Below are positions 45,534 to 57,045 of a stretch of 64,000 nt of DNA, in pieces. This stretch comes from Lentinus brumalis (Eukaryota > Basidiomycota > Agaricomycetes > Polyporales > Polyporaceae): contig MARA01000003.1 in the NCBI GenBank assembly GCA_001792895.1, positions 186,001 through 250,000 of the forward strand, read 5' to 3'. The translations under genes and the position numbers were made by a program. How positions within the stretch are numbered: position 1 is the stretch's first letter; each line of letters begins with the position of its first letter. The notes beneath the pieces were generated by a model. The model did no database searches. It was not told the DNA's origin and saw only the letters and a program-made list of their open reading frames with translations.

Positions 45534-46210
45534 ATCCACAGCATGAAGCGCACATCCCGGGTGGTCACGTTCAGCCTCATCTTATGCAACGCAACCGTCA
45601 CCTCCCGGCACTGGGGAACCGTCGAGGTCATCTGCAAGCCCATACGGGAGCGGGAATCAGTCGTCCTCCCAGCGCTGCAGCCGGTGATCGTGCTTCTCTG
45701 GCGATGCAGGATGCCGGGAGAAGTGTACGCAGTCGTGGACATTCTGTGGACCCCAAGGAACGCATTCGTTGTTGAGCTATCTTCTTTTCCTGAACCCCTC
45801 TCCCTGTTCTTCGTACACGTCGTGTTTTCATGGATGTCGCTATCGTATGTATGTACTTATTATGAAGGATAATGGTGGGTGCGCGGATGAGGGCGGAGTT
45901 GAACGTCTGCTATACTAGTACATGTATCTCGTGTTAGGTCTAGTATCGAGCCAGCGTACATTCGCAGGATCAAAGATATTGTATGAGAAAGTGCCATGGC
46001 CATGACAAGTTGCCGGGACGTCCGATCACGATCGCGACCAGCCGCGTCGTGCTTGATCGGACGGATAGACTCTCAACGCTCAACCTCCGCCTCTGTGGAA
46101 ATGGCAGCTTGTCTACAAGAACTGGAGTCGTCGCTATGGCTGTCTCTTCAGACCCATCATACCCCTTCTTTCTGCATACCCCTGCTTGATATCCGCTTGG
46201 TCTACATGAG
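45534..46210. other. Intergenic or alternative last exon, then lipase promoter
   Basis: Up to 45775 an open frame rich in His, Gln and Arg (NPQHEAHIPGGHVQPHLMQR) could be an alternative last exon of the RRM gene. The rest to 46210 holds nothing recognisable. Confidence 0.4.
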
Positions 46211-47890
46211 ATGTCAACGTCCGAAGCAGTACCTCTCGTAGTCGTCGAGGGATTCCTCAGTGGTGCAGGCGCCCTTGTCTGGGGTAACTTCGAGTCGCAC
46301 TCCAATTACGCTTGCCGCAGCAATGGAGAGAAGGACAGGAGAACAATATTTGCTGTGTACGTGTTCGCGTTAGCAGCACCCGGGCCGACATGATAGCTGA
46401 CAGTAGGTGTACGTTCTCCAGCGTCGGTCCCGTCAGCTCTCTGCATGATAGAGCTTGCGAGCTGTTCTACTCCTTGGTGGGTGGTACAGGTGAGTTGTCA
46501 AATTGTGGTATGTCCTGGTTTGTCCTGAAACATGGTCAGTGAACTATGGCGAGAAGCATGCGGAAGAGTACGGGCATGGTCGGTTTGGTCGCACGCACGA
46601 GGTGGGTTTATACCCCGAGTGGTCCGTCGACCATCCTCTCCACTTTTTTGGGCATTCCTTGGTAGGTACCCCTTGGGTATATCGTCGTAAGTCATCTAAC
46701 GTTTGAGATACAGGGCGGACAGACGATCATCAAGCTTCAGTGGATGTTGTCCACTGGCTTCTTTGGACGGAGGTACCATCCGGACATGATACTCTCGGTC
46801 AATACCGGTACGCGGGTCTTGTATCACCACTGTGGCAACGAACTCACGCCGTCGCTGTAGTATCGACGCCTTTCCGCGGCACTCAGCTTGTGTACGCCCT
46901 CGGGGAAGAGACGCAACATGCGCCTGACGTCCGACCGTTTTCTGCCGGGGACCTCCTTGCGAAAGGTGTCCATATCGCGGCCTACCTCTCCCCGCTATTG
47001 CCCTCCTTCCTAGACCCTGGCGTGGACTACAGGAAGCTCTCATACCGGCACGCCTCCTTTACTTCGTTTCTGGGTCAGCTGTGGAAGAGCGACTGGGCGG
47101 AGAGCCGCGACGCTGCGCCGTACGACGTCACGTTCGACGCTGCCAGCGATCGAGAAGCCGTGGAGGAAGGCGCAGTCAATGCGAACACATACTACCGCAG
47201 TTATTGCGCGACCCTGGTGGGTAACCACTAAGTACCGCTGATGTCCGTTGTTCTCACATCTTTGCAGAGTCATACAGATGGCTCGGTACCGAGCACCAGC
47301 AGAGGAACCTCTTTGGTGCAGAAGATGCTGGCGTGGCCGTTGTACTTTTCGTCGTGGACTATTGCCTCATTCCCCTTCTCATCACTACGGCCCATTCCGG
47401 CCTTCATCAGCACTCTTGCGTCTGCGTACTCTGCATCGATACGCAGTGAGAAGACTCAGACCCAGGACGGTACCATAGATGTCGACAGAGCTGGTAGTTA
47501 CCTATCAACCGCACTTCGAGCCAACGATGGAGTGGTGCCGCTGTTCTCTCAATGGCATCCGTTCGAGTGCAAGTGGGTTTCCCTCGAAGCTTCATGACAG
47601 AAAACAAACCACTGATCGTACGCATGCGCAGGTTCACAAGCTGTCGACACTTCAGCCACTCCGACAGCATCCTAGGGTGGGACGAAACACGCTACGGTCG
47701 TCCACCAGACGCGGGCGTATGGCACGTCCATCATCTGGAAGACGCGCACCATCTCTCCATTGCTCCGTTCTGGCTCGGCACTGCCGAGCAGGAAGCGTTC
47801 TGGAAAGATATGGGTCACTGGCTGCGTTGCATCGACGAAGTGCGCCGGCGTCCGCGATGCGAGACTGGCAGCACCGCGACTTCGCGGTGA
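46211..47890 (+). CDS. Lipase resembling bacterial family I.5/I.6 lipases
   Basis: An alpha/beta-hydrolase of about 430 residues. The start MSTSEAVPLVVVEGFLSG leads straight into the fold; the oxyanion region is EGFLSGAG. No signal peptide is visible. NYGEKHAEEYGHGRFGRTHE with HPLHFFGHSLGGQTIIKL is the nucleophile elbow region and resembles staphylococcal and Geobacillus-type lipases. The Ser of GHSLGGQ is restored by splicing at about 46663-46712. The catalytic Asp is probably in RANDGVVPLFSQWHPFECK and the His in LEDAHHLSIAPFW. VSTPFRGTQLVYALGEE is also family-like. Six or more introns. Substrate unknown; an intracellular triacylglycerol or ester lipase is likely. Confidence 0.82.
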
Positions 47891-48438
47891 GCATGATTTC
47901 TTGGCCACCTTTCGGCTTGTACTTTGTATCCCGGATGCGCCCAAGGGCCCCCAAGGGCCGAATCATTTCATATCCAAGGCGAGGCTGTTAGTAAGTGCAT
48001 CAATCATCAATGAGAGCGGTCGGACACGGGGAAGGTGAGTACGGCGAGTCGGAGGGTTAATTGTGACCTGTTTGCCTCCGTTCATACACGATTGGACTCT
48101 GCTCTGCACTGCAACCTCTGCAGTTCTCTAGGCGGTACGCAGTGAGTCTCGGAAGGACAAAGACTGGAATTTGAAGGCGGTGCTGCGTGTTACCCAAACG
48201 AGACACTACGTCCGAGGGCGCTGCGCTCGGAAAAGCCAGACGCTCAGGGAGAGGCTCGCGCAATGGTGGACCGTGGTGATCTCGGCGGCGAAGCAGTGCC
48301 CGGGCGGGCTGCAGGATGGAACTCTACCACTGCTCACCATGCTCTCTTCTTCGCCCTCAACGCTCTCCTCGCCACCAACCGCCGTGCACATTCCTTCGCT
48401 CCCTCATCCGCTGACCCCGCCGCCTCGACGGTCCTGCA
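47891..48438. other. Intergenic, lipase 3' flank and upstream of membrane-protein gene
   Basis: About 550 bases. It has a short direct repeat CCAAGGGCC at 47941-47959. The next gene may have an upstream exon here, because its first exon lacks a signal sequence. Confidence 0.4.
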
Positions 48439-49698
48439 ATGTCTGATGATACACTGCTCTACATCGATGACACGTTCCCGCTCTTCTCATACTCTGATGG
48501 CTGGTTCGACAATGCGGACGTGTCTACTGGACTAGATCTGAAGGGCGCATTCAATGACACGCTCTCTTCGACCACAACGGTGGGGGCGACGTTCCAGTAC
48601 AGCTTCACAGGTGCGTCCCATGCGCGATCCCGCTCTGTTCGCGTCGCTAACCTCGTCGTTCCGGCTTGCCTTGTAGCGTCCCAGATCGCGGTCATTGGCG
48701 CAACGCAAGCATTGCCTGGGGCGAAGAGCGACAGCGGGCCGCTGTCCGCGTATGTCATTGACGGCGCGCGGAACAACGCGTTCTTCTACCAGGCCAACCT
48801 CACGAACGCCACCGTCGTCCCGTTCTTCGTATCCGGCGCCCTCTCTGGAGGCCTGCACACCCTCGAGATCGTCGTCGTCGACGTCACCCCGAAACACCCT
48901 TCTACCTGGACGCCATTCTGCTCGGACAGCCACAGGGCGTGCAGACAGTCACCGCGATATGGGCAACGACCAAGATCATCACGCCGTCGGCTGCAATCGC
49001 AACCTCGACACTCCTGGCAGGGGGCGCCGCCAAATCCGATTCATCGATGCCCACCGGAGCGATCGTCGGTGGTGTAGTCGGAGGCGTTGCGCTTCTAGTC
49101 GCCGCAGTGCTTGCATTCTACTTCCTCTACTGGCGGAAACGGCACTATGGCTACCACGGCTTCTCCAGGGACGCACTCTTCGATGCAGGTGTGTTTGCTC
49201 CTCATTCATCCGAGTGTGCCACAGTATACTGAGCAAACCTGTAGATATGGAGAAAGAGCACCTCGCGTCGAATGCGGTCCCTCCCGCAGAGCATGCTGAA
49301 CAGATCGAACCTTTCCTCGCCCCGACCTCCGCACCGCAATTCACAGAATATAGCGACACACCATCCGCTTTCGAGCTGTCTTCGTCCGCTGCAGGCGTGC
49401 CACACACGTACCCGCCGCCAGGGAGCGTCGGCGGCCGCTCCGCCTCCACGTCCGCCTCGGGGTCGGGACGCACGCTGTCGGTGGTAAACCCAGATGGGGC
49501 GGCGCTGTCACCAGCACAACGCAAGGTACAAGAGGCAAAGCAAGGCTCACAGCCCCCGGCCAGCCTGTGCAGTACCACGCTGACTCGGGGGCGCGGTTCG
49601 ACGGCCAGGGACGGCCGATAGAGGCAGGGGGGTCTGGCACCCAGGACGCCGACGCACCCCCACTCGCGGACGTGCCGCCGGAGTACTCGGAGACATGA
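48439..49698 (+). CDS. Single-pass membrane protein with beta-sandwich ectodomain
   Basis: A common but unstudied basidiomycete architecture. The start MSDDTLLYIDDTFPLFSYSD leads into a beta-rich part with GWFDN, TVGATFQYSFTG, IAVIGATQALPG and SGGLHTLEIVVVDVTP, likely extracellular. A Ser/Thr stalk is followed by the membrane helix GAIVGGVVGGVALLVAAVLA then FYFLYWRKRH. The cytosolic tail is disordered and Pro-rich. The end depends on a phase-0 intron (donor GTACAA at about 49527, acceptor TGCAG at about 49577) that yields YHADSGARFDGQGRP and PPLADVPPEYSET, stopping at 49698. Without it a shorter tail would end at 49621. No signal peptide is seen, so a small 5' exon may be missing. About 360 residues. 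Confidence 0.7.
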
Positions 49699-50406
49699 CC
49701 CCGAGAGCAGACGGTCTGCTCGTTCACTTATTCGCTATGATACCGGGGCAGGACACGGAGTATATAGTACAGTACCTATCGCATCTTTCACGCTCTCGGA
49801 TATGTTGCTTGTATGTTGCAGTCATGGACTTGCCGTGCTTCATCTTGAGCACTGCCAGCCGAATATCGCGAGACCTCTGAAATTCTTTTGCAGCACGCGC
49901 GGTGGCTTTGAACGATGACATGGCATAGTACAAAAGATCACCAAGATTGTAGCGATGTCCCCAGGAGTCGTGCACAGGACGGCTCAATGCACCGCGAGAA
50001 GGGTCAAAAATACAAGTAGGTACAGTGTGATGCGAAGGCGTCCGATTACTCTGTGGTTCTGCAGCGAATTGACGCATGCCACGAGTGGGCTATATGTGCA
50101 GGGGAGGCGGGAGTCAGAAGGAAGACGGTTGGGATGTGCGTGTGCGTGTAGGGAGGGTGGGGTGGGGTAGGGTACTAGGGGAAGGTTTTTGTATGAGAAC
50201 AGCAGGCGTATGCGGGAGAGGAATCGTGAGATGATGCATGTACAAGAGGCTGGAGAGCATAAGCATAGGCGAGCCGGGGATACGATGCGGATTAGGTATG
50301 TACTGGAGCAGCTAGGATAGCACTGTTGTACACTGCGCACCCGAGGGAAATATGAGCGAGCCGTCAGGGGGTCAAGGGGGCAGGGGCGGAACTCACGAGA
50401 GGGGTA
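49699..50406. other. Intergenic between convergent genes
   Basis: About 700 bases, G-rich toward 50140-50180 (gggagggtggggtggggtag, 50151-50170). No gene seen. Confidence 0.55.
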
Positions 50407-51831
50407 TCAAGGACGTTTGCCTGTGAACCAGGACAGGCACACGCTACCGACTCCAGCGATATGAACTCTCGCATTCAGACGACAGACCTAGTGACCTCAG
50501 GAGTTAGCACGCTTCGATGCAGCGACCTTTAAGCGGACGTACGGTGTCAGCAACTTCCACTCTGCGGAAGTCAATGTGCAGATCGCCGTTCGGTACGCGG
50601 GTGATGCAGTTCAGTTCGCCGAACGACTGCTCGCTCGCGTCAGCGGATCACGCTAGGCAGAGTGGAGGCTCATCGCGCTCACCTCGCACCACTTCTTGAC
50701 ACCATCGAAGCGCCGCTCATCGTCTGGCGGAATACCGCTGATGATCAGTTTGCGCTTCTTGCGGGCTTTTGGACTCGTCAACAGGTTGCTCACGCTGCCC
50801 ATGTGGGCGGGCGTAGACGGTCTCCAAGTCATAGGCGCGCCTTCGGAGCTGGACATGACTCTGTCCCTCGCGATGACCTTCGTGGATTCCGGTGGGTCGT
50901 ACATATGTGACGCATCGGCCGGAAGCGACCATAATGATGGCGTAGAGCTGAAGATAGTCGTGGAAGAGTGAGAACGGATGGAGCCAAAGTACATCTTGCG
51001 CGGGGCATCGGATGACGTGCGAGTGTAGACCGTGGAGGAGCCTGAATGCGTGATGCTAGAAGATGTACTCGGACGTGGTGGCGGAGAGCTGCTCTCGCTA
51101 TCATCATCCGGAAGCGAGGGCGCGAAGTGGCTACCGATGGCTGGACGCCTGAACTTCCATGCGCTGTTGGGCTTGGGCGGGTAGCTGCCAACTGTGGAAG
51201 ATCTGGTGGGCGAGAGGTCCGCTGGATGTTGCTGACGGTCGAAAGGCTCGACCCACGGCTGTGCGAGGCGGCCCGTTCGGTGTTACGGCGAAATGTCGAT
51301 GTCGAGTTGGAAGACGCGGGGCTATGTGCCCTCGTGCTCGAGACAGGTACGGAGGGACGGCGAGAGGAGAAGGCGAGTTGCAAACTCCGGAGAGGCGAAG
51401 GCGCATTGAAGATGCCCTGGGTGTTGCGGGACTTGCGGGGCGTGCTGGGGGTCTCGGACCTCGCGCTGGACTGCAAGCGGGGAACGCGGGTCAGTGAGGC
51501 GCAGAAGACATCACGTGCCCGCGACACATACCTGCGTGACATGCGCGTCCCAGCCTGGGGGCACGCGTTCGGGAGGTTGAGGTTGACTAACGTCCGCATC
51601 GACGAAGACGTAACTGTCGGCTCTCGCGATGCCTTCTGGGTTCGAATTGACCAACGAGGCCGCGCTCGCCTTAGGATACGCGAGATAGGGGAGTCCGACG
51701 GGTGCCGCTACAGGTGTCACGGTATCATCCAGGTGGATATCCTCGACGGCGGGGAGGTGCTGTTGCTGTTCTTCGATCCACTTATAGGTCCTGCTGGAGC
51801 TGCGAGTGCGAGTCCTGTTCCGGGACATCAT
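50407..51831 (-). CDS. Ser-rich protein with C-terminal RRM-like domain
   Basis: Not assigned to a named family. A likely start is the Met pair at 51831-51826 (MMSRNRTRTRSSSRTYKWIE); an in-frame extension to 52071 is open. The N-half is disordered and spliced at GTATGT after HVTQ, then SSARSETPSTPRKSRNTQG. The frame must change at about 51.1 kb in a way I could not resolve. The C-terminal region is ordered and spans three exons: KRKLIISGIPPDDERRFDGV with KKWCE; then SFGELNCITRVPNGDLHIDF with RRVEVADT; then VCRLNARVHIAGVGSVCLSW ending FTGKRP at 50407. The GT-AG joins are clean (GTGAGC and GTACGT donors, CTAAC branch site). This reads as an RRM fold without strong RNP motifs. RNA or protein binding is inferred. 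Confidence 0.65.
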
Positions 51832-52570
51832 GGGGGGAAGTGCGTCGTCGTTGGAAGTCAGGGAAGCGTTCAGTCTGCGGATGGTGAGCGTGGAGGTGGG
51901 GGTAGGGGGCTCTGTGGGCGTATATGTATGAGTGAGCATGGAATGGAGAGGGGAGGGGAATGGATAGTGAGGGCATATGAAAGCCAGGAGCGGAGCCCCT
52001 GCGTGCATACGTACCTGTAATAATAGGGCTAGGATGCATTGCGTCGTGGCGCTTGGAAGGGTATAAAGCATCTGGACCGGATACAGGGAAGGCGGTGGTA
52101 ATTGCCGTCAATGCGAGTAGAGTAGGATCGTGAGGGGCATGGTGGGTCATCATTGGCGTCGTGCTGGTCGTGGCTGCGGACGGAGGGCAGGTCAGGGCGT
52201 GCGGATCATGGGGACGGTGACAGAGGCTGAGGGGACGGAGGAGAGGGCGAGACGGAGAGAGAGGCAGGGCGGACAGAGGATAAATATGAAACGACTCGGG
52301 CAACGACTCCCGCCACATCCGGTTAGACAAGCGCAGCGCGAGGCAGCGAACATCCGTGCCGCGCTGTGATTGCGGGCGTGTTTCTCCCTCTCCGTCCACC
52401 TTGACGTACTTGCGGGAAACGTGCTCTGCCCATCACCCGCCTCCCTGTTCCCATCGATACTCCTCGACGCCTCCCCCTCCCACGCGTCCCCCCTGCTCCC
52501 ACCGTGCATCTCCCGCACCAGAACCCCGCCCTCCTCGCCCTCCTCGCGCGGCCGCGGACACCGCGAAACG
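51832..52570. other. Upstream region of the RRM-tail gene
   Basis: About 740 bases. Frames on both strands (52192-52596 -, 51782-52399 -) are low in complexity. An in-frame 5' extension of the RRM-tail gene to 52071 is open but not protein-like. Confidence 0.4.
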
Positions 52571-53583
52571 ATGCCCGACGTGCCCTCCACGATCACAGGG
52601 CCTCACACGCGCCCCACGTTCCTGCCTCCTGGCCGCGCACAACGCTCGGCAAACGGCCATCTTCTATCCGCCCTTCTATCGACGCCGCGCGACATCTTAT
52701 CCTGCATCGTGCGTCCTACCTCCGCCACCAGAGCGCGGTTGGAGTTTGGCATTCCCGGTGCCTTGCACGGTACACGAGCATACCTTGGTCATCTTGACCA
52801 CAACATTGCACCCCGACCCACATCGATATCGTACCCGCCGGTTCCGGATACCGATAATGCATCCGCATAACGCGTCATTGGACGACGTCAGAAACCGCTT
52901 GGTGTCCAGCTGAGCGATCCCGTTGGTGGAGACATTACGGCCGTACTCGCTTCTTCTTCCTCTGTCCCGTCTTTGGTGACTGTAAGTTTGCGACCAATAC
53001 AATAGCTGCTAAATGCATGCAGCCTTCGTGAAAGCGTCCGCGCACCTTCGAGGAACTGGTGATCAGCAACACAGATGTGATCTCGAGGGCAGACGGACCT
53101 CCAAGTCCGGCGATCCAATCGATCGTATCGCTCGCAGGGATCTCGGAGAACGGATGCATATGCCGTCGGCAATACGCCAGGCGACCTCAGGCGACGCCGA
53201 GTGCAACGTGAATCGGCACCGCCGTGCTGACCGTGTTTTTCAGGGAAAACAGAGCTCGCAACTCCTGCAGAGAAATTTGTGAGACAGGACAGAGACTCAC
53301 CATCATGACCGACTGCGACAGTTTAAGCTTGACGAATCAGATGGTCTTGAGCATCGGACTGTGGCCTGCACGGGCGGCGATAGGTTGTTCAGAATAGTTC
53401 AAAACTCAGTCAAACCGCATTCCTGCGGTGGCTTGCACCAGAGATACGCCGTGGACAACATGGTTGACAGCAACGCAGCTACCATGCGTAGTCAGCTCCC
53501 CATGACCTCGGTCGACACCAGTCAAATTGAATGTTCGAGCAGCAAAAACGCTGGCCTGACAGCGAAGAATGCCGTCCGTCAGT
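52571..53583. other. Unresolved stretch with protein-like frames on both strands
   Basis: Either strand could carry a spliced gene. Minus: MMELRALFSLKNTVSTAVPI (53.30-53.19 kb), an in-frame TGA, then MHPFSEIPASDTIDWIAGLG to ITSSSK, and after a GTGCGC...TTACAG intron SPKTGQRKKKRVRP, stop at 52935. Plus: GVQLSDPVGGDITAVLASSS at 52.90 kb, a GTAAGT donor at 52981, then ELVISNTDVISRADGPPSPA to LAGISENG at 53.05-53.16 kb, and a 100-codon open frame (53.28-53.58 kb). The two readings exclude each other. No family was recognised on either strand. Confidence 0.35.
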
Positions 53584-53845
53584 GATACAACAGATGACGG
53601 TGATGACTGACCCGTCTACATACTCAATCTCTCAGCGATGAGCGCTGAGGTCGACACTGCAGCCAGGATAACTTCCATTCTTCGCTCGCAAGAGATGATA
53701 CAGTGGCGCCGCATGTCTAGGAATACATGATAACATCTACCTGTGGCAAAGACACAATCAGCCACCATAAAGGATGCAGAACATTGATCATGTCACCATA
53801 CATAGTGATATCACCCCGCTGTTCGCCGTCCCGGCGGCGCGAACG

Positions 53846-54892
53846 CTACCTCTGCGCCCCGCTCGATGTCAACTGCTCCAAGACCTTGTGGACCATCTTC
53901 TTGAACAAAGGCGCAGTCGGCGTTTTCTCATACCGCTCGAGCAGGTCAAAGGACCGTCTGCTCCCACCCTCCGGCAACTCCGCGGACTCGCCCGACTGCG
54001 CAGCCTCCGCGGCGTCCAGGAGGGTGACGAGCTCGGTGTCGACAGGCAGGCTCCCAAGGAACGTCAAGTTCTCTCGCCGGGCCATCTCCTCGCCACCTCC
54101 CGTGGAGAAAATGTTGCTGATTTCCCCGCAGCATGGACAGACGTAGCCGCTCATGTTTTCGATGAGGCCGAGCACCGGAAGCGCGGTCGCACGCGTGAAG
54201 GAGAGACACTTCATGGCGTCGAGGAGTGCAACTGCTTGTGGGGTAGTTACGATGACGGCGGATATGCGGTCGTGTACTGGGGCCATGTGTTCTACGAGTG
54301 ACAAGTGCTCGTCCGATGTACCTGTGGAGGTGAGATAGTGGCGCAGAATACACCGAACAAAATGTCAGCATGAAAAGTCCGACATCGGAACAGTGCGCAG
54401 TAAAGTGGAGGGAGGTGAAGAGGGCAGCAGAGCGGCATGGCGATGAAGGTAAGACTTACCTGGAGGTGTGTCAATGACCAAGTAGTCCAAGTCTCCCCAT
54501 CGCACGTCGCTCAAGAACTGCCTGATCATCGCGTTCTTCTTCGGACCTCGCCAAACCACCGAGTCCTCCTTACGCTTGAGCAGGAAGCCCACGCTCATGC
54601 ACGCAAGCCGCGCCTCGCTCCCATCCGCGTACACGGGCACCCATCCGTCGCTGCTCTGGTGTACAGGATGGCCGTCAAGGCCGAGCATCCGCGGTATTGA
54701 GGGTCCAGTCAGATCGACATCCAGGATCCCGACACGCGCGGTGGGCGAGGACGCGCGGAGCGAGAGTGCGAGTTGAGTCGAGACGGAAGACTTGCCTACT
54801 CCGCCTTTGCCGGAGCAGACGATGATGATGTGCTTGATACTGCGCAGACGACGTCCTACCGGGGTGTCTTCTACCGTAGTCATGGCGGCCAC
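53846..54892 (-). CDS. CFD1: Cfd1/NUBP2 cytosolic Fe-S scaffold P-loop ATPase
   Basis: Cfd1 with Nbp35 forms the scaffold on which cytosolic and nuclear Fe-S clusters are built. Two main exons, start at 54892 (or the Met nine bases inside). Walker A with the Mrp signature Lys is [57 protein letters not shown] and [11 protein letters not shown] follow. Across an intron (about 54325-54463) come [12 protein letters not shown] and [20 protein letters not shown], which contains the C-terminal cluster-bridging CxxC. The four-Cys N-terminal extension of Nbp35 is missing, so this is Cfd1. About 300 residues. Tandem with RFC4 on the same strand. Confidence 0.95.
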
Positions 54893-55184
54893 CTAGAGAA
54901 CGTGTGTGGGAGCGAGCAGAGTGCGATATCTCGAGTCAGCGGTGGGCAGAGCATGGATGAGGAGGTGATGATAAATCGCGACACGATCCGTCTGCTAAGC
55001 CACATGCCGTTTTTGGCACAGTGGCGGCAAACCTAGCGCGCAGGGTTCGCACCGACTCGCAACGATGACCTTACGCTACGTTCGAACGAGGCCAAGCTGG
55101 CGCACGTCCATGAGCCCCAGGCTGTGGCAAGAGTAAGAATGCATGCAAAGCGACGATAGCGGCGTCAAACATATCGGACAGTAA
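54893..55184. other. Gap between RFC4 and CFD1
   Basis: About 290 bases holding the RFC4 3' flank and the CFD1 promoter. No TATA box. Confidence 0.5.
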
Positions 55185-56628
55185 TTATACACGGAAGAGT
55201 TCGGGCTTGTAGTGCCTAAGGCGTGATATGGTCAGACAAGTCACGACGAACGGAAGGCGCGAAACATACATCCTACATAGTCGAGCCATCAGGCCACCGA
55301 GTTGGACCAAGGTGCCCACACCTTCAAGGATGCGCATGTGTGTCCATCCGATCTCCTAGGCAGGGGTGAATGCAGAGACAACTGGCTCAGTGCGTGCGAC
55401 GTACCTTGATGTATTCTAGCTTGGTATACTCGGGTATTCTGTATGACGCCGTCAGCGCTGTTACGACAAGACATACAGTAGACGTACTCGTCAAAGGTCT
55501 TAACCACTCTGAAGACAGTCACGACAATGTCGACAGCGCTGTAGCCCTGATCCCACAGCTCATTCAGTCTATCCATAGAGCCGTCGATGTCGCCCTTGAT
55601 ACAAGAACGTATCATAGCTTGGACGGTGATTGGGTGTGGCTGGTCGCAGACTTTGAAGACGTTGTCGCCAGAGACGAAGTTGAATCCGGACCAAGTCGAC
55701 TGCAGATTGTTGATAGCTTGTCGCATGTCTCCCTCCGCAGTGAATATAAGAGCCTCCAGACCCTCATTGTTGTATTGTACCTACAGTCATGGTCGGTGCA
55801 CGAATCGAAGGAAGGTATACATGATTACACATACCTTCTCCATCTCGCAGATCTCCAAGAGACGTTTCAGAACTTCCTGGTCACGCAGTTTGGAGTACCG
55901 GAGGATGGCGCAGCGACTTTGTATGGGCTCAATAATCTTGTTGGACATGTTGCAGGCAAGTGCGAAACGTGTCGTGTTTGCATAAATCTCCATAGTTCGA
56001 CGCAGTGCTTGTTGCGCTCCAGCAGTCATACTGGACCCGGGTCAGTCAACGAAACCGAGCCTGAGCACCAATTGACGCACCTGTCTGCCTCATCGAGAAT
56101 GACAATCTTATGACGCCCAGGTGGTAGCGTGACCTTCTTCTGTGCGAACGTCTTGATTTTGTTTCGTACAACGTCGATACCTCTTCGCCCTTGTCGGCAA
56201 GTGTCGGGAGAAGTGATAGACACACGACGCACCTCTCATCAGATGCGTTCAGCTCCAGAACACCCTCCTTGTACGCATCTCCGAGAAGCTGGTGCGCCAA
56301 ACAGTGTATACTCGTGGTTTTGCCTATCCCGGGCATCCCCTGCGACGCGTCATGAGCATAGGTCGCCACAGTAAGAGGAGCCACTCACTGATATTATTAT
56401 ATGCGGGCAGTTCCCGTCTCGCGCAATCACCTTCAGCCGCTCAATGGTGTCACTGTTGCCGACGATGTCGTCGAGGACTTGTGGCCTATACTTCTCGACC
56501 CTGGCGGAGATGATGAGGTGGCTCAGAACATCAACACGCCGCACTTACCATGGTAGCTCGTATGGAAGGTTGTTAGAGTTGCCGTTGCCAGTGTCTGTGG
56601 CCTTGCCCTTCGCTGCGGAAGTCGACAT
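55185..56628 (-). CDS. RFC4: Replication factor C subunit 4 (yeast Rfc4/human RFC2)
   Basis: A clamp-loader AAA+ subunit that opens and loads PCNA. The start at 56628 reads [19 protein letters not shown], a short linker, then [16 protein letters not shown] after an intron. Walker A is [16 protein letters not shown], then [29 protein letters not shown], and Walker [10 protein letters not shown]. The arginine-finger sensor region is [20 protein letters not shown] with [37 protein letters not shown] and [20 protein letters not shown] are diagnostic of Rfc4 among the small subunits. Splicing at the end gives [11 protein letters not shown], stop at 55185. About 345 residues, at least eight exons. 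Two ACGCGT boxes precede the start. Confidence 0.95.
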
Positions 56629-57045
56629 GACGGTGGACCAGGAGGAAGGGATGGTGCCGCCGTGACTAGCCAAGACGCGTTACCGACGCGTCAGAGACCG
56701 TGACGGAATGTGACAGACCGCGTTTTCGCGCGACGCTTGCGCGGGCGCTCGAGTTGCGTGCCAGTCCACTGTGTCCCTCTCACCGTCGGAGATCCAGGCC
56801 AGTTCATCTGGACTTGGATCGCCTTCACTGCAGAACATCAGCCCACTACGTTGATCCCACTACGCTGCATCGGACGCTTCCCTTTCTTTCGTACCCGCCA
56901 CGGTCGCCTTCGTCTGTCTCAGCTAGCTACCTCAGCCGGATTAGTCTCAAAGCGTCCTCGTTGCTGCAGTCTCGTGTGGTAGTTCATCAAGTGGTATACA
57001 GCACCTCCATAATACCTCTCTAGAACTGTTCTTCTTTCTGTTGCT
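56629..57045. promoter_or_regulatory. Bidirectional upstream region of RFC4 and the P450
   Basis: About 420 bases. The MCB pair is at the RFC4 end. The P450 end has a cttctttctg pyrimidine tract before the ATG. Confidence 0.55.
56673..56689. promoter_or_regulatory. Two MluI cell-cycle boxes (MCB) at RFC4
   Basis: ACGCGT occurs at 56673-56678 and 56684-56689, 45-61 bases upstream of the RFC4 start (minus strand). MBF binds paired MCBs in front of G1/S replication genes in yeasts. Confidence 0.7.

Noticed and set aside
51046..52020. 324-codon open frame on the plus strand
   Set aside because: It mirrors the minus-strand Ser/Arg-rich gene that has good splice sites and an ordered C-terminus.
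53190..53200. In-frame TGA read as selenocysteine
   Set aside because: Selenoprotein machinery is not expected in basidiomycetes, and the strand of the gene is itself uncertain.
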